A stretch of DNA of 64,000 nt from Vibrio hepatarius. GTDB lineage: Bacteria > Pseudomonadota > Gammaproteobacteria > Enterobacterales > Vibrionaceae. A program made the position numbers and the translations under genes. Below the pieces are notes generated by a model, which worked only from the letters and a program-made list of their open reading frames with translations, was not told the origin of the DNA and searched no databases. Shown piece by piece: positions 11,437 to 25,533 of the stretch (positions are counted from its first letter, which is position 1; every line of letters begins with the position of its first letter). The stretch is from NCBI RefSeq assembly GCF_011806575.1, contig NZ_JAATOO010000015.1:51591-115590 (forward strand), written 5' to 3'.

Positions 11437-11525
11437 CCAACAAAGCATGTGCTACGAGACTAAACGTAAACAAATCGTTATGAGTTAACGCCCTGTCAAT
11501 TCGTCAAGTTGAAGTGAGAATTTGT

Positions 11526-12497
11526 CTATGGCTTAGTTGCCACCAACACCGCGCGGCGTGGGGCCGGGTGGCCTTCAACGGTTTTACTCGGATCGTTTGG
11601 ATCTAAGTAGTCAGGTAAAGAGTTGTGCGTCATCCAGTCGGTGGTACGCTGTTCATCTGTTGAGGTCACATTCTCATCAACGATACGTACGTCAATAAAG
11701 CCGACTTGCTCTAGCCATACTTTAAGTGCTTTGGCTGAAGGGAAGAAGTAAACGTTGCGCATTTGCGCATAGCGGTCAACAGGGACAAGCACCGAAGTCT
11801 CATCCCCCTCAATGACAAGAGTCTCAAGCACTAACTCACCACCAGAGACAAGCTGGTCTTTTAACTGAATCAAATGGTCAAGTGGTGAGCGACGGTGATA
11901 AAGCACGCCCATACTGAATACGGTATCAAACGCTTCGAGTTTAGGCAGTTGCTCGATACCTAGTGGTAGAAGGTGCGCACGTTGGTCGCCACCCATCAAC
12001 TTACGGATCGCCTCAAACTGGATTAAGAATAAATGAGACGGGTCGATACCGACACACAAACGCGCGCCAGCACCCAGCATACGCCACATGTGGTAGCCGT
12101 TCCCGCAACCCACATCAAGCACGCTGCGGTTCTTGAGCGGAGAAATGTGTGGCAATACGCGGTCCCATTTCCAGTCACTGCGCCATTCCGTATCGATATG
12201 GATACCGTGAATGTTATATGGACCTTTGCGCCACGGGTGGAAAGTACGCAGCAGGTTCTCCAGCTTTTTTAACTCGCCTGTAGGCATCGGCTCGTGGTTT
12301 GAAACCGTCACCGACTCAGTGATATCGATGTGGTCAGGTTGACCCTCTGGGATTTTGTTTAGCGCTTTTAACCAACGCCCAAAATCACCGTGCTCCGCGT
12401 TTTGCCAGTCAGTCAGTTGCTGAGGCAGGGTGTTGAGCCACGGTTGTAGACGTGTATCTTGAGCGATCAGTTGGTAGAAGTTAGCGAAATTAAACAT
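11526..12497 (-). CDS. cmoB: tRNA U34 carboxymethyltransferase CmoB
   Basis: 323 residues, the usual CmoB length. The SAM-binding motif is [16 protein letters not shown] near residue 127, and the N-terminal alpha-helical region carries the conserved [21 protein letters not shown] stretch. CmoB transfers a carboxymethyl group from carboxy-S-adenosylmethionine to 5-hydroxyuridine at tRNA position 34, giving cmo5U. The cofactor is made by CmoA, encoded about 100 bases upstream on the same strand. With CmoM, encoded at 604-1395, the whole downstream branch of wobble-uridine modification is within this window. Confidence 0.95.
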   Translation of the reverse strand: MFNFANFYQLIAQDTRLQPWLNTLPQQLTDWQNAEHGDFGRWLKALNKIPEGQPDHIDITESVTVSNHEPMPTGELKKLENLLRTFHPWRKGPYNIHGIHIDTEWRSDWKWDRVLPHISPLKNRSVLDVGCGNGYHMWRMLGAGARLCVGIDPSHLFLIQFEAIRKLMGGDQRAHLLPLGIEQLPKLEAFDTVFSMGVLYHRRSPLDHLIQLKDQLVSGGELVLETLVIEGDETSVLVPVDRYAQMRNVYFFPSAKALKVWLEQVGFIDVRIVDENVTSTDEQRTTDWMTHNSLPDYLDPNDPSKTVEGHPAPRRAVLVATKP

Positions 12498-12601
12498 GAA
12501 ATCCGAACCTGGTGCCTATGGTTGTATTCCCTAGAAAAATCGTCGACGATCAGTGCTTCTAGGGGGTGAGCACTCACCGCTAAAATTAGTGGTTTGCGCG
12601 A

Positions 12602-13441
<840 letters not shown>

Positions 13442-14308
13442 TCAGAACATCTGTAACTGGGAGTTGCCATCGTTGGCAGGAAAAGGTGCTAAATCGGGTA
13501 ACGCCACGTTTTTTTGTAGCATTTTGTACAGATTCGCTGCCAGCTCTGGGGCGACGATATTATCGGCGGTATGAATCATCACGTATGGCTGCTTACCTTC
13601 GGTTATCCATTGCGGCAACTTACTCAACCAAGGGGTGAAAAAGTCGTAGTTTTGCTGTTCGAGCGGGTGGCCAATAAAACGAATCATCGGGTGAGAAGCG
13701 GTCGCAATCGCATGAACCGGAACTTTGGGTTTTTTCATCTGCGCATCGATGATCGCTTCGTTATCGGGTTTTGCTGCGAACACCGGGCGACTGTCCATAA
13801 TGATTCGATCGTAGCCACACTCTATCAGCCATTGATTGAGTGCTCGTTCTGCGTCGCCTTTCGCAAAGAACGCTGGATGACGAACCTCCACACCAATGGG
13901 AAAACTTGGTGGAAACAGGGCACAAAACTGTTTGAGCGCATCAAGGTGCTCGGGGCCGAAAGCGGCTGGCAACTGAATGGTCCATTGTCCGATGCGATCA
14001 TGCAGCGGCGCCATTACCTGCATAAACTCTTTCAACTGCGCTTGGCTGCCTTTGAGCATCTGCTGGTGGGTGATGGCTTTGGGCAGTTTGAAGGTGAAGC
14101 GAAAATCATCAGTTGTCGCAGATTTCCAATTCTGAACGGTGGTTATACTTGGCGTCGCGTAGAAGGTGGTGTTGCCTTCTACGGTATGAAACACCTGCGC
14201 GTACTTTTCTAGCCTTTCAGCTGGTTTGGTTCCACTGCCGTAAAAGCTCTGTTGCCAGTTGTTATGCGACCACATGGTCAGGCCAAGTCGTAAGGGTAAA
14301 CCGTCCAT
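13442..14308 (-). CDS. yecE: DUF72 family protein, YecE-like
   Basis: 288 residues. Family stretches are visible: LTMWSHNNWQQSFYG at the start, HTVEGNTTFYATPS, TTDDFRFTFKLPKAITHQ, IGQWTIQLPAAFGPEHL, IGVEVRHPAFFAKGDAE, IMDSRPVFAAKPDNEAI and KKPKVPVHAIATASHPMIRF. This is the TIM-barrel-like DUF72 family (E. coli YecE). The biochemical role is not established. In E. coli yecE is also close to cmoA-cmoB, so the neighbourhood is conserved. The last residues (SQLQMF) match the usual C terminus. Confidence 0.88.
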   Translation of the reverse strand: MDGLPLRLGLTMWSHNNWQQSFYGSGTKPAERLEKYAQVFHTVEGNTTFYATPSITTVQNWKSATTDDFRFTFKLPKAITHQQMLKGSQAQLKEFMQVMAPLHDRIGQWTIQLPAAFGPEHLDALKQFCALFPPSFPIGVEVRHPAFFAKGDAERALNQWLIECGYDRIIMDSRPVFAAKPDNEAIIDAQMKKPKVPVHAIATASHPMIRFIGHPLEQQNYDFFTPWLSKLPQWITEGKQPYVMIHTADNIVAPELAANLYKMLQKNVALPDLAPFPANDGNSQLQMF

Positions 14309-14570
14309 AACCTTCTATTCATATTCTTGTATGAGAGTTTTGCCGAATCACCCTTTATAGGGCTATAATCAGCGCCAATTTTTTAATATTGATGCAGTTT
14401 TGCGCCTTTGTTGGTGTAAAAAGCATCAATAGAAGATAAATCGCAATTAATTGTACGTTGAATAGTCGATCTAAAAGTACTTTCAGCGTATAAATGGAAC
14501 TTTGCTCTATCTGTGACGTTATCATTGATAGATAGTAATCAACAAATTTATAGAGATTGGGAATTTCATT

Positions 14571-16349
14571 ATGCGTACCCATTACTGTGGTCACCTGAAC
14601 AAGTCCCTTGCAGGACAAACTGTAGAACTTTGCGGCTGGGTTAACCGTCGCCGTGATTTAGGCGGTCTTATTTTTATCGATATGCGAGATCGTGAAGGCA
14701 TCGTTCAGGTAGTTGTAGATCCAGATATGGCGGATGCGTATGAAGTGGCTAACACACTTCGTAATGAATTCTGTATCAAACTAACGGGTGAAGTGCGCGT
14801 TCGTCCTGAAAGCCAAGTAAACAAAGACATGGCAACAGGTGAAGTTGAGATCCTTGCGAAAGGTCTTGAAATCATTAACCGTTCTGACGTTCTGCCGCTA
14901 GACTTCAACCAGAAGAACTCTGAAGAGCAGCGTCTGAAGTACCGTTACCTAGACTTGCGTCGCCCAGAAATGAGTGACCGCATCAAGCTACGTGCTAAAG
15001 CGTCAAGTTTTGTACGTCGTTTCCTAGATGACAACGGTTTCCTTGATATCGAAACGCCAGTACTGACGAAAGCGACACCAGAAGGTGCTCGTGACTACCT
15101 AGTACCAAGCCGTGTTCACAAAGGTAGCTTCTATGCGCTTCCTCAGTCTCCACAGCTATTCAAACAGCTGCTAATGATGTCTGGTTTTGACCGTTACTAC
15201 CAAATCGTGAAGTGTTTCCGCGATGAAGACTTGCGTGCTGACCGTCAGCCAGAATTCACACAGATCGATATCGAAACGTCATTCATGACGGCTGATCAAG
15301 TGCGTGAAGTGACTGAGAACATGGTTCGTGATATGTGGCAAGAGCTATTAAACGTAGATCTAGGTCAGTTCCCAGTGATGCCATTTAGCGAAGCAATCCG
15401 TCGTTTCGGGTCTGACAAACCAGACCTACGTAACCCACTAGAGCTAGTAGACGTTGCAGACCTAGTAAAAGACGTTGAGTTTAAAGTGTTCTCTGGCCCT
15501 GCGAATGACGAGAAAGGCCGCGTTGCGGTTATCCGCGTACCAGGCGGTGCATCTCTGACTCGTAAGCAGATCGACGGTTACGGTGAATTTGTTGGTATCT
15601 ACGGCGCGAAAGGCCTAGCGTGGATGAAGGTTAACGACCGCGCTGCAGGCATGGAAGGTATCCAATCTCCAGTTGCTAAGTTCCTTAACGAAGACGTGAT
15701 CAACGGTATTCTTGACCGCACTCAAGCAGAATCTGGCGACATCATCCTATTTGGCGCTGATAAAGCGGGCATCGTTGCAGAAGCAATGGGTGCGCTACGT
15801 TTGAAACTAGGTAAAGACCTAGAGCTAACCGACGAGTCTGCATGGGCACCGTTATGGGTTGTTGACTTCCCAATGTTCGAAGAAGATGACGAAGGCAACC
15901 TACACGCGATGCACCACCCATTTACTTCACCTCTAGGAGTGACAGCGGAAGAGCTAAAAGCGAACCCAGCGGCAGCGAACTCAAATGCTTACGATATGGT
16001 GCTAAACGGCTACGAAGTAGGTGGTGGTTCTGTACGTATCCACAATGCAGAAATGCAGGCAGCGGTATTCGATATTCTAGGTATTGATGCAGACGAGCAA
16101 CGTTTAAAATTCGGTTTCCTATTGGACGCGCTGAAATTCGGTACGCCTCCACACGCAGGTCTTGCATTCGGTCTAGACCGCTTGGTTATGCTGCTATGTG
16201 GTACGGAAAACATCCGTGACGTAATCGCGTTCCCGAAAACTACTGCCGCTTCTTGTCTACTGACAGACGCTCCAAGCCTTGCAAACCCTGCTGCGCTTGA
16301 AGAACTAGCGATCGCAGTGACCGCAGCGAAAGAGAAAGACGCAGAGTAA
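14571..16349 (+). CDS. aspS: Aspartyl-tRNA synthetase
   Basis: 592 residues, standard for bacterial-type AspRS. Order of domains: N-terminal OB-fold anticodon-binding domain ([37 protein letters not shown]); class II catalytic core with motif 2 around [18 protein letters not shown]; the bacterial GAD insertion (around residues 290-420); and motif 3 around [17 protein letters not shown]. It charges tRNA-Asp with aspartate in the cytoplasm. It stands alone between a divergent yecE and a convergent rluE, and ends at a strong shared terminator. Confidence 0.97.
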   Translation: MRTHYCGHLNKSLAGQTVELCGWVNRRRDLGGLIFIDMRDREGIVQVVVDPDMADAYEVANTLRNEFCIKLTGEVRVRPESQVNKDMATGEVEILAKGLEIINRSDVLPLDFNQKNSEEQRLKYRYLDLRRPEMSDRIKLRAKASSFVRRFLDDNGFLDIETPVLTKATPEGARDYLVPSRVHKGSFYALPQSPQLFKQLLMMSGFDRYYQIVKCFRDEDLRADRQPEFTQIDIETSFMTADQVREVTENMVRDMWQELLNVDLGQFPVMPFSEAIRRFGSDKPDLRNPLELVDVADLVKDVEFKVFSGPANDEKGRVAVIRVPGGASLTRKQIDGYGEFVGIYGAKGLAWMKVNDRAAGMEGIQSPVAKFLNEDVINGILDRTQAESGDIILFGADKAGIVAEAMGALRLKLGKDLELTDESAWAPLWVVDFPMFEEDDEGNLHAMHHPFTSPLGVTAEELKANPAAANSNAYDMVLNGYEVGGGSVRIHNAEMQAAVFDILGIDADEQRLKFGFLLDALKFGTPPHAGLAFGLDRLVMLLCGTENIRDVIAFPKTTAASCLLTDAPSLANPAALEELAIAVTAAKEKDAE

Positions 16350-16376
16350 TCAGCGAATCTTGTTCGACTCAATAGC

Positions 16377-16409
16377 AAAACGCCACTTCAATCGAAGTGG
16401 CGTTTTTTA
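16377..16409 (+). terminator. Terminator of aspS, probably bidirectional
   Basis: A 9-bp perfect stem CGCCACTTC / GAAGTGGCG with loop AATC lies at 16381-16402. It is flanked by AAAA on the left and a T run on the right, so it can also serve the convergent rluE gene. Confidence 0.9.
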
Positions 16410-16429
16410 TTGCGCTTAAATTGTGGCTG

Positions 16430-17128
16430 TTAACGGTTTAACTGGATCTCTCGCCATTCTCCAGTTTGTAAGTCTCCTAAAGTGACATCACCCATTGAAT
16501 AGCGAATCAAACGCAGAGTAGGGAAGCCGATATTTGCCGTCATACGTCGCACTTGGCGGTTACGACCTTCGATGATGGTAATGGCTAACCAAGTGGTCGG
16601 GATATTGGCGCGAAAACGAACCGGAGGGGTTCTTTCCCACACTTGCGGCTCTTCGATTACTTCGACTTGTGCGGGCAACGTCATGCCATCTTTTAACTCA
16701 ACCCCTTTGCGCAACTTGTCTAAATCCGCTTCGCTCGGTGCGCCGTCTACTTGAACCCAGTACGTCTTGGGTGATTTTGAACTCGGTTGGGTCAACTTTG
16801 CTTGCAAAATACCGTCGTTGGTCAAAATCATCAGCCCTTCGCTATCGCGGTCTAATCGCCCAGCGGCGTACACATCTTTGACTGGAATAAAATCGGCCAG
16901 TGTTTTTCGTCCGTCACCATCGGTAAACTGACTCAAGGTATCGTACGGCTTGTTAAAAGCGATGACTTTTCGTTGCTCAGATGAGATTCTTGGCTTGTTT
17001 GACGACACCTTCTTACGGTTTCTGGACGTATATTTCTTGTCATTTTGAACCGAGGAAGGGCGTTTAAAACCCTTTTTGCCTTTATTCGGCGAAGACTTTG
17101 GAGACTCACGGCGTGAGCTTGGTGACAT
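16430..17128 (-). CDS. rluE: 23S rRNA pseudouridine synthase RluE-type
   Basis: 232 residues from the ATG at 17128, preceded by an AAGGTAG ribosome site; the open frame reaches 17230 but has no better start. The first 70 residues are Lys/Arg/Ser-rich and low in complexity. The catalytic RsuA/RluB/E/F core follows: [14 protein letters not shown], then [19 protein letters not shown] with the catalytic Asp, and [26 protein letters not shown]. coli RluE makes pseudouridine 2457 in 23S rRNA. The assignment to RluE rather than another member of the family is by overall similarity. The gene converges on aspS. Confidence 0.87.
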   Translation of the reverse strand: MSPSSRRESPKSSPNKGKKGFKRPSSVQNDKKYTSRNRKKVSSNKPRISSEQRKVIAFNKPYDTLSQFTDGDGRKTLADFIPVKDVYAAGRLDRDSEGLMILTNDGILQAKLTQPSSKSPKTYWVQVDGAPSEADLDKLRKGVELKDGMTLPAQVEVIEEPQVWERTPPVRFRANIPTTWLAITIIEGRNRQVRRMTANIGFPTLRLIRYSMGDVTLGDLQTGEWREIQLNR

Positions 17129-19702
<2,574 letters not shown>

Positions 19703-19714
19703 TCTCGGATAAAA

Positions 19715-19744
19715 AAGAAACCCGCCGAAAGGCGGGTTTTTTTA
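19715..19744 (+). terminator. Intrinsic terminator of icd
   Basis: A 9-bp perfect stem AAACCCGCC / GGCGGGTTT with a GAAA tetraloop at 19718-19739 is followed by T residues, 13 bases after the icd stop. Confidence 0.92.
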
Positions 19745-19777
19745 CATTCTCATTCTACTTGATTAGTTGGCAGCGGT

Positions 19778-19999
19778 TCATTTAGCTGGTTGAGCTTCCA
19801 CAGGAGTCACGACGCTCGCGTGATAACCTTTTGGACCTTCTTCCACCTCAAAGTTGACTTGTTGGCCTGCTTTCAGAGTACGATAGCCGTCCATCTGTAT
19901 TGTTGAGTAGTGAGCAAACACATCACTATCTTCACCTTCCGGACAGATAAAACCAAATCCTTTGGCATTGTTAAACCATTTTACTGTACCTGTAGCCAT
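19778..19999 (-). CDS. cspD: Cold-shock-like protein CspD
   Basis: 73 residues from the second ATG (19999). The first ATG, three codons upstream, lies directly on the GAGGG ribosome site, so the inner ATG is correctly spaced. One cold-shock domain with RNP1 KGFGFICPE and RNP2 [10 protein letters not shown]. coli CspD is a stationary-phase and nutrient-stress protein that binds single-stranded DNA and inhibits replication. The position next to clpS-clpA on the opposite strand is also found in E. coli, which supports CspD over other Csp paralogues. Confidence 0.88.
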   Translation of the reverse strand: MATGTVKWFNNAKGFGFICPEGEDSDVFAHYSTIQMDGYRTLKAGQQVNFEVEEGPKGYHASVVTPVEAQPAK

Positions 20000-20462
20000 G
20001 CTATACATCCCTCATGCATTTTGTTACTGATGTTGTTGAACGTTTACTATGTACCTTGTAAACAAAAAGTGAATTTCCATTCAGCCGCTGCCAAATTTTC
20101 AGTCACTATTTGACCAATTTAGCCAATGACTGAGCACAGTCAATAGTAAAAACGTATAAGACCCGACATATTTACAAACAAATCACTTTTGAGATTTACA
20201 TTTTTCTAACTATAAGTGTGTGTTTTTATTCACCACTCCAGTCGGTACCTGGTGTTTTCGGTTTCTTTTTTAATCAATCAGATACCTAATAAGTCAGATG
20301 AACGAATGTTTTATTTGCAGCGTTCCAATTGCTGGATTAGTCTCTAATGAAGGGGAAAGAAAATTTCTTATCGATTTGCCCTGAATGTCAGAGCTAAATT
20401 CAAAACTTCTGCTCGTTGAAGTGGTAAAATTAAAACTAGTCATAAACCAACACTATTAGATC
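20000..20462. other. Divergent promoter region between cspD and clpS
   Basis: 463 bases without a supported gene. The region is A/T-rich. It holds a 28-codon frame at 20298-20384 that lacks a clear ribosome site. Promoters for cspD (left) and clpS (right) must lie here, but I cannot point to them with confidence. Confidence 0.4.
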
Positions 20463-20783
20463 ATGAGCAAGCATTTTGAATGGGTCACTCCAGATTCAGA
20501 TCTGCTGGAGTTAGAGAAAACAAAAGTAAAACCACCATCTATGTATAACGTTGTCTTGAACAACGATGATTACACCCCGATGGACTTTGTAATTGAAATC
20601 TTGGAACGTTTTTTCTCGATGGATGCAGACAAAGCAGCGCAAGTGATGCTTAAAGTGCATTATGAAGGTAAAGCAATCTGTGGCACATTTACTGCGGAGG
20701 TTGCGGAAACCAAAGTGGCTCAGGTCACTATGTATTCCAGGGAGAATGAGCATCCTTTGCTTTGTACGATGGAGCAAGCTTAA
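20463..20783 (+). CDS. clpS: ATP-dependent Clp protease adaptor ClpS
   Basis: 106 residues, identical in length to E. coli ClpS. The core has [20 protein letters not shown], with the Asn-Asp-Asp residues that contact N-degron alpha-amino groups, and [19 protein letters not shown]. ClpS binds N-end-rule substrates and delivers them to ClpAP in the cytoplasm. It lies 41 bases upstream of clpA on the same strand, so the adaptor and its ATPase are probably co-expressed. Confidence 0.96.
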   Translation: MSKHFEWVTPDSDLLELEKTKVKPPSMYNVVLNNDDYTPMDFVIEILERFFSMDADKAAQVMLKVHYEGKAICGTFTAEVAETKVAQVTMYSRENEHPLLCTMEQA

Positions 20784-20824
20784 TATCTGTCGGTACAATT
20801 TGAGTTGTTGTTGAGGAGGTCCTT

Positions 20825-23095
20825 ATGCTGAACAAAGAATTAGAGTCGAGTTTGAACAGCGCATTTTCTCGCGCTCGTGATAAACGACATGAATTTATGA
20901 CCGTCGAGCACCTCCTGCTAGCGTTGTTGGAAAATGATGCGGCGAGAGAGGCACTGCAAGCATGTCAGGCTGACATTGATGCACTGCGCGGTGAGCTTGA
21001 TATTTTTATCGACCAAACAACACCTCTTATCCCAGAGAACGATGAGACACGTGAAACTCAACCAACGTTAAGCTTCCAACGTGTCCTGCAACGTGCGGTT
21101 TTCCACGTGCAGTCGTCTGGCAGAAGTGAAGTCACTGGCGCCAACGTACTGGTTGCGATTTTTAGTGAGCAAGAGTCGCACGCCGCATACTTATTGAAAA
21201 AGAACGACATAAGTCGTCTTGATATCGTTAACTTTATTTCACACGGCATCACTAAGGCGTCTAGCCAAGGTGACGAGCCGGGCTCATCCGACTCTTTCGG
21301 TGGTGACACGGTTGAAGAGTCCAATTCTGATGAGCGCCTAGAAAGTTTCGCGACTAACCTAAACCAACTAGCAAAAAACGGTCAGATTGACCCGCTTATT
21401 GGTCGTGAGAAAGAGCTAGAACGCACGATTCAAGTGCTTTGCCGTCGTCGTAAGAACAACCCATTACTTGTCGGTGAAGCTGGCGTAGGTAAAACCGCCA
21501 TCGCCGAAGGTTTGGCTTGGAGAATCGTTGAAGGTCAAGTCCCTGAGATCATCGAAAACAGTGTGATCTACTCACTTGATATCGGCTCACTACTTGCGGG
21601 TACGAAATACCGAGGTGATTTCGAGAAACGTTTCAAAGCGATTTTGAAACAGCTTGAAAAAGAAGACGATGCGATTTTGTTTATCGACGAAATCCACACC
21701 ATCATTGGTGCTGGCGCGGCGTCTGGTGGACAAGTGGATGCGGCAAACTTGATTAAGCCATTGCTGAGTAGCGGCAAGTTGCGTTGTATCGGTTCAACCA
21801 CTTATCAGGAATACAGCAACATCTTTGAGAAAGAGCGTGCGTTGTCACGCCGCTTCCAAAAAATCGATATTGTTGAGCCATCAGTGGACGACACCACTAA
21901 GATTCTGATGGGTCTTAAACCAAAATACGAAGCTCACCACCAAGTGCGTTACACCAATAAGGCGTTGCGTGCCGCGGTTGAGTTGTCTGCGAAGTACATC
22001 AACGAGCGTCACTTGCCGGATAAAGCAATCGACGTAATTGACGAAGCGGGCGCACGTAGCCGATTAGCACCCGCTAGCCGACGCAAGAAGACGGTGGGTG
22101 TCGCTGACATCGAGGCGATGGTAGCGAAAATGGCGCGTATTCCTGAGAAATCAGTCTCTTCTTCGGATAAAGAGATTCTGCAGAATCTTGATCAGAAGAT
22201 GAAAATGTTGGTGTTTGGTCAGGATGACGCTATCGATGTGTTGAGCGAAACCATCAAACTATCTCGTGCTGGTCTTGGTGCGGATAACAAACCCGTTGGT
22301 TCATTCCTGTTTGCTGGCCCAACTGGGGTAGGTAAAACGGAAGTGACGGTTCAGTTGTCAAAGCTATTGGGCATTGAACTATTGCGTTTCGATATGTCTG
22401 AGTATGGTGAACGTCACTCGGTAAGCCGTTTGATTGGTGCGCCTCCGGGTTACGTTGGTTATGACCAAGGTGGCCTACTAACCGATGCGGTGATTAAAAA
22501 TCCTCACGCAGTTGTACTGCTGGATGAGATCGAAAAAGCGCACCCAGATATCTTTAACCTACTACTGCAGGTGATGGATAACGGTACACTTACGGATAAT
22601 AACGGTCGCAAAGCGGACTTTAGAAACGTGATCCTCGTAATGACCACCAACGCTGGTGTTCAGGAAACGGTTAAGAAGTCGATCGGTCTGATCCAACAAG
22701 ATCACAGCCACGATGCGATGGCGGAAATTAAGAAAGTATTTACGCCTGAGTTCCGCAACCGCCTCGACAACATCATTTGGTTCAACAGCCTAGATGAACA
22801 CGTCATCCATCAAGTAGTCGATAAGTTCATCGTTGAGCTTCAAGCGCAACTTGACGCTCGTGGCGTATCTCTGGAAGTGTCTGACGATGCTCGTCATTGG
22901 TTGGCACTAAAAGGTTACGACAAAGCGATGGGGGCGCGTCCGATGAGTCGTGTGATTCAGGATCAACTGAAAAAACCACTGGCAAACGAACTGCTGTTTG
23001 GTTCTTTAATTGATGGTGGCACGGTGATAGTTGAGCTGAAAGGCGACGAGCTAGAGTTTAAATACCTCAGTGAAAAAGAAGCCGCGATTCACTAA
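20825..23095 (+). CDS. clpA: ATP-dependent Clp protease ATPase subunit ClpA
   Basis: 756 residues. Order: N-terminal Clp_N repeat domain (about 1-145) to which ClpS binds; an acidic Ser-rich linker; AAA-1 with Walker [10 protein letters not shown] and Walker [17 protein letters not shown]-2 with Walker [10 protein letters not shown] and [11 protein letters not shown]. The ClpP-docking IGL loop is visible as [11 protein letters not shown] near residue 619. ClpA unfolds substrates and feeds them into ClpP. An AGGAGG ribosome site precedes the ATG. The gene ends at a strong terminator. Confidence 0.97.
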   Translation: MLNKELESSLNSAFSRARDKRHEFMTVEHLLLALLENDAAREALQACQADIDALRGELDIFIDQTTPLIPENDETRETQPTLSFQRVLQRAVFHVQSSGRSEVTGANVLVAIFSEQESHAAYLLKKNDISRLDIVNFISHGITKASSQGDEPGSSDSFGGDTVEESNSDERLESFATNLNQLAKNGQIDPLIGREKELERTIQVLCRRRKNNPLLVGEAGVGKTAIAEGLAWRIVEGQVPEIIENSVIYSLDIGSLLAGTKYRGDFEKRFKAILKQLEKEDDAILFIDEIHTIIGAGAASGGQVDAANLIKPLLSSGKLRCIGSTTYQEYSNIFEKERALSRRFQKIDIVEPSVDDTTKILMGLKPKYEAHHQVRYTNKALRAAVELSAKYINERHLPDKAIDVIDEAGARSRLAPASRRKKTVGVADIEAMVAKMARIPEKSVSSSDKEILQNLDQKMKMLVFGQDDAIDVLSETIKLSRAGLGADNKPVGSFLFAGPTGVGKTEVTVQLSKLLGIELLRFDMSEYGERHSVSRLIGAPPGYVGYDQGGLLTDAVIKNPHAVVLLDEIEKAHPDIFNLLLQVMDNGTLTDNNGRKADFRNVILVMTTNAGVQETVKKSIGLIQQDHSHDAMAEIKKVFTPEFRNRLDNIIWFNSLDEHVIHQVVDKFIVELQAQLDARGVSLEVSDDARHWLALKGYDKAMGARPMSRVIQDQLKKPLANELLFGSLIDGGTVIVELKGDELEFKYLSEKEAAIH

Positions 23096-23108
23096 TCTGA
23101 TCAGATAA

Positions 23109-23142
23109 ACAAAAGCCAGAGCTTGCTGCTCTGGCTTTTTTG
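23109..23142 (+). terminator. Intrinsic terminator of clpSA
   Basis: A 12-bp perfect stem AAAAGCCAGAGC / GCTCTGGCTTTT with a 5-base loop at 23111-23139. The A and T flanks allow use in both directions, which would also serve the convergent YdcF-like gene. Confidence 0.92.
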
Positions 23143-23160
23143 TATCCGCTGTCTAAACAA

Positions 23161-23787
23161 CTAATCAAAGACGGCTTTTATCGCCTGATAAGACGCTTCT
23201 ACGTTTGCCGGGACTTCCTGCTCAATTTGGAATCCAAGTTCAGGGTAGGATTTGATGCGTTCAAAGTCGCCCAGCATGGCTCTAACGACCATATCGATGT
23301 CAATATCGTCGTTAAAGTAGTGGCTGAATTCGGTTTTGGTTGAGGTGACAGCGACGTGTTGGTACGGATGCGGCCACTGTTTGACAAACGTAGCGTAGCT
23401 GCGCCTTTCCATGTATGGCTTCTGCACCAAAATAAAAGAGCGCAAATCCAGTCCTTGTTGCCGGACGAGCTCCGCTGTAAAAAGAACGTTTTCACCGCTA
23501 TTGGTCGCTTGATCTTCGATAATGATATCTTTGCTGACTACGCCCATGTCTTTGGCTATATTGGCAAACGTCTCGGCTTCGCTTTTTTCAAATACGCCTT
23601 CTGTTAGCCGTCCGAAACCACCAGAAAAAATGATTTTATCCGCTAATCCTTGCAAGTATAGATTGGCAGCGTGCTCCGCGACTCTGACATCGTTACTGCC
23701 CGGAACAAAGATACAATCCGACTTCTCAACCTGATGGTCGAGTTGCATGTAAGCCCAAAGGTTTTCTATATGTTGGTACAGCTTCAT
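23161..23787 (-). CDS. YdcF/DUF218 family protein
   Basis: 208 residues. DUF218 core: DCIFVPGSNDVRVAEHAANLY, DKIIFSGGFGRLTEG, then EAETFANIAKDMGVVSKDIIIEDQATNSGENV and LVQKPYMERRSYATF. The Glu/Asn/Asp residues in these blocks form the putative ligand pocket of the family. No signal peptide is present, so unlike ElyC at the left edge this is likely a soluble, cytoplasmic member (YdcF type, reported to bind SAM in E. coli). The start overlaps the stop of the upstream YeeZ-like gene as ATGA, so the two are co-translated. The function is unknown. Confidence 0.82.
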   Translation of the reverse strand: MKLYQHIENLWAYMQLDHQVEKSDCIFVPGSNDVRVAEHAANLYLQGLADKIIFSGGFGRLTEGVFEKSEAETFANIAKDMGVVSKDIIIEDQATNSGENVLFTAELVRQQGLDLRSFILVQKPYMERRSYATFVKQWPHPYQHVAVTSTKTEFSHYFNDDIDIDMVVRAMLGDFERIKSYPELGFQIEQEVPANVEASYQAIKAVFD

Positions 23788-24620
23788 TCCAACGTTCCTT
23801 CTGTTAATTCAAGCGTATGTTGATGATGGAACTTGTAACCGAGGGCGAGCAGGGCATCGGCGACGATGCGTTTATCTGCGACGTGAACCACCGGAGGGAG
23901 TGCTTCACTAGAACCTGCATTCGTCAGTGCTGCTTGATAAAACTCGGTTTTGCTGACTGTGTTCGGTGTCGTGGCATTGACCACTAGGTTTTTATCATGC
24001 AAAGCCACGAAACTGACGGCGCCAATCGCATCAGTCAGATGCAACATGTTGGCGGGGGCAAGGTCGCTGACTTGTTTCAGCCTTGGAGCAAAGCGAGAAG
24101 GGTGACGATGCGGCCCTACCAGGCCACTGCAACGAACAATCGCAAACTTCAGACCTGAATCCATTAAGTGTTGCTCTGCCTTGAGCATTATTTTTGCATT
24201 GTCTGAGAAGTCTTCATGGGTCTGAGCCAGCGCTAATGAGGCTTTCTCTTCGACCATATCCTCGGCGATGTTTGGGTAGACGGTCGTTGAGCTGACCATG
24301 ACAACTCGGCCGACGTTGGCGCTTACGCAGGCGTCGGCCAGCGTTTTCCAATGGTCAGCATACTCTTCGCCGTTGCCTTTACGAAAGCCCGGTGGAAAAC
24401 AGCCAATGACGATGTCGGCTTGAGTAGTAGAGATCTGTTGTGTGACTCGGCTAACCCCTGCGCTGAGGTCGAGCTGAAATGCGTTTAGGTGCTCTTGCTT
24501 GAGTTGCTCGACACCTTCGGGTGTGGTTTTACTGACAAAAACGTGATGACCAATAGATTCTAGATAATGGGCGAGAGGTCTACCTAACCATCCTCCACCA
24601 ACAATAGTGATTGTTTTCAC
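23784..24620 (-). CDS. yeeZ: NAD(P)-binding epimerase-like protein, YeeZ family
   Basis: 278 residues. An N-terminal Rossmann motif TITIVGGGWLGRPLAHYLES is followed by FVSKTTPEGVEQLK. Later blocks are RVVMVSSTTVYPN, RCSGLVGPHRHPSRF and LHLTDAIGAVSFVAL, as in the atypical short-chain dehydrogenase/epimerase family of E. coli YeeZ. The usual YxxxK catalytic pair is not evident, so the reaction is unclear. It is the first gene of a two-gene unit with the YdcF-like gene. The symbol is by similarity. Confidence 0.75.
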   Translation of the reverse strand: MKTITIVGGGWLGRPLAHYLESIGHHVFVSKTTPEGVEQLKQEHLNAFQLDLSAGVSRVTQQISTTQADIVIGCFPPGFRKGNGEEYADHWKTLADACVSANVGRVVMVSSTTVYPNIAEDMVEEKASLALAQTHEDFSDNAKIMLKAEQHLMDSGLKFAIVRCSGLVGPHRHPSRFAPRLKQVSDLAPANMLHLTDAIGAVSFVALHDKNLVVNATTPNTVSKTEFYQAALTNAGSSEALPPVVHVADKRIVADALLALGYKFHHQHTLELTEGTLE

Positions 24621-24759
24621 GGCTATCCCTTATTAAACGTGTGAGTCTATGTATGGCGCTGACTGAAAAACGCATTGCTTGCATCCAGCATATCAAAGAT
24701 TACCCTGCGAGGGAGTCAGTTGGTTGAGAAAAAATTCGCGTTGAGGAAGGAAGTGAATC

Positions 24760-24793
24760 GAAAAACGCCAGCCGTTTGTTATGGCTGGCGTTG
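24760..24793 (-). terminator. Terminator of the TIGR02647-type gene
   Basis: A 10-bp perfect stem AACGCCAGCC / GGCTGGCGTT with a 9-base loop lies at 24764-24792. On the minus strand it is followed by a T run, 21 bases past the gene's stop. Confidence 0.88.
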
Positions 24794-24813
24794 TCGATAA
24801 ATATTTGGGCTAA

Positions 24814-25047
24814 TTAGCTGTTTAAAACACGTAATATCTTGTCTGCGTGTTCCGCTACTTCTATACCTTCATCGGTTAGGTAGCCGCCGTCTGGCAGTGT
24901 GCACAAGCCTTTGTCATACAGTCTTTTTACTGCAGTTTGCATATCTTCTGAAGCGTCTTGGTGAACTTTGATTCCGGTTGCCGCACTACTGAGATCGAAT
25001 TGAAGAAGTAAGTTGAGTTCTGCAATGTGGTCTGGAGTGTACTTCAT
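24814..25047 (-). CDS. Small TIGR02647 family protein
   Basis: 77 residues from the ATG at 25047, which has an AAGGATTT ribosome site; the frame extends to 25101 without a better start. The sequence MKYTPDHIAELNLLLQFDLS, then GIKVHQDA, RLYDKGLCTLPDGGYLTDEG and AEHADKILRVLN fits a small conserved family of gammaproteobacteria (TIGR02647) of unknown function. The end has a winged-helix-like pattern. It forms a single-gene unit with its own terminator. Confidence 0.75.
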   Translation of the reverse strand: MKYTPDHIAELNLLLQFDLSSAATGIKVHQDASEDMQTAVKRLYDKGLCTLPDGGYLTDEGIEVAEHADKILRVLNS

Positions 25048-25533
25048 AGTTAAATCCTTAATAAAACCAATACACTCACCATAGTTCCAGCGCTGAAGCA
25101 CGGCAATTGCATTTAGAAAGAAATGTTATCTGAGGCATGTATTTGCGTTAAATAAAGCATAAATAAAATCACACCTGATCTGAGTCAATAACACCTTACT
25201 GGATATTTATGCCCAAATGACTGCTCCTAGGGAGTAACACTAACTTAATAGAGAAAAATAATAAAAAATTCAATTATTATGAATAATAGAACTAAGAGTG
25301 TCTCAGAAGTAAGTTTTCAATAGAGTTTTATATTAACCAATTGATTTATATGCTTTTAATTTAGTCTGTTGAGCTTTATTTATCTGTTTTTATACTGATA
25401 ATTTTATCGAATGCTCTAGGGTTTAATAAAAAGATAACCAACTGAGTGCAAACTCATATTTAGTGCTTGAAATAGATCACTTTTCGAGTAATTATCCGCG
25501 CCCAACGTCCATTTGTTTCAAAATGTTTCCTCG
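25048..25533. other. A/T-rich promoter region upstream of focA
   Basis: 486 bases with no gene that I can support. It is strongly A/T-rich between about 25200 and 25440. The only clear motif is the FNR-like site at 25467-25480, listed separately. Confidence 0.5.
25467..25480 (+). promoter_or_regulatory. Candidate FNR box upstream of focA
   Basis: TTGAA-ATAG-ATCAC matches the FNR consensus TTGAT-N4-ATCAA at 8 of 10 positions. It lies 53 bases before the chosen focA ATG. Oxygen-controlled expression is expected for a formate channel. The site is assigned by motif only. Confidence 0.5.

Noticed and set aside
14355..14618. 87-codon minus-strand frame in front of aspS
   Set aside because: It covers the aspS promoter and start, is low in complexity and has no ribosome site.
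20298..20384. 28-codon frame with a CxxC (MNECFICSVP...) before clpS
   Set aside because: Too short and without a clear ribosome site; probably chance in an A/T-rich gap.
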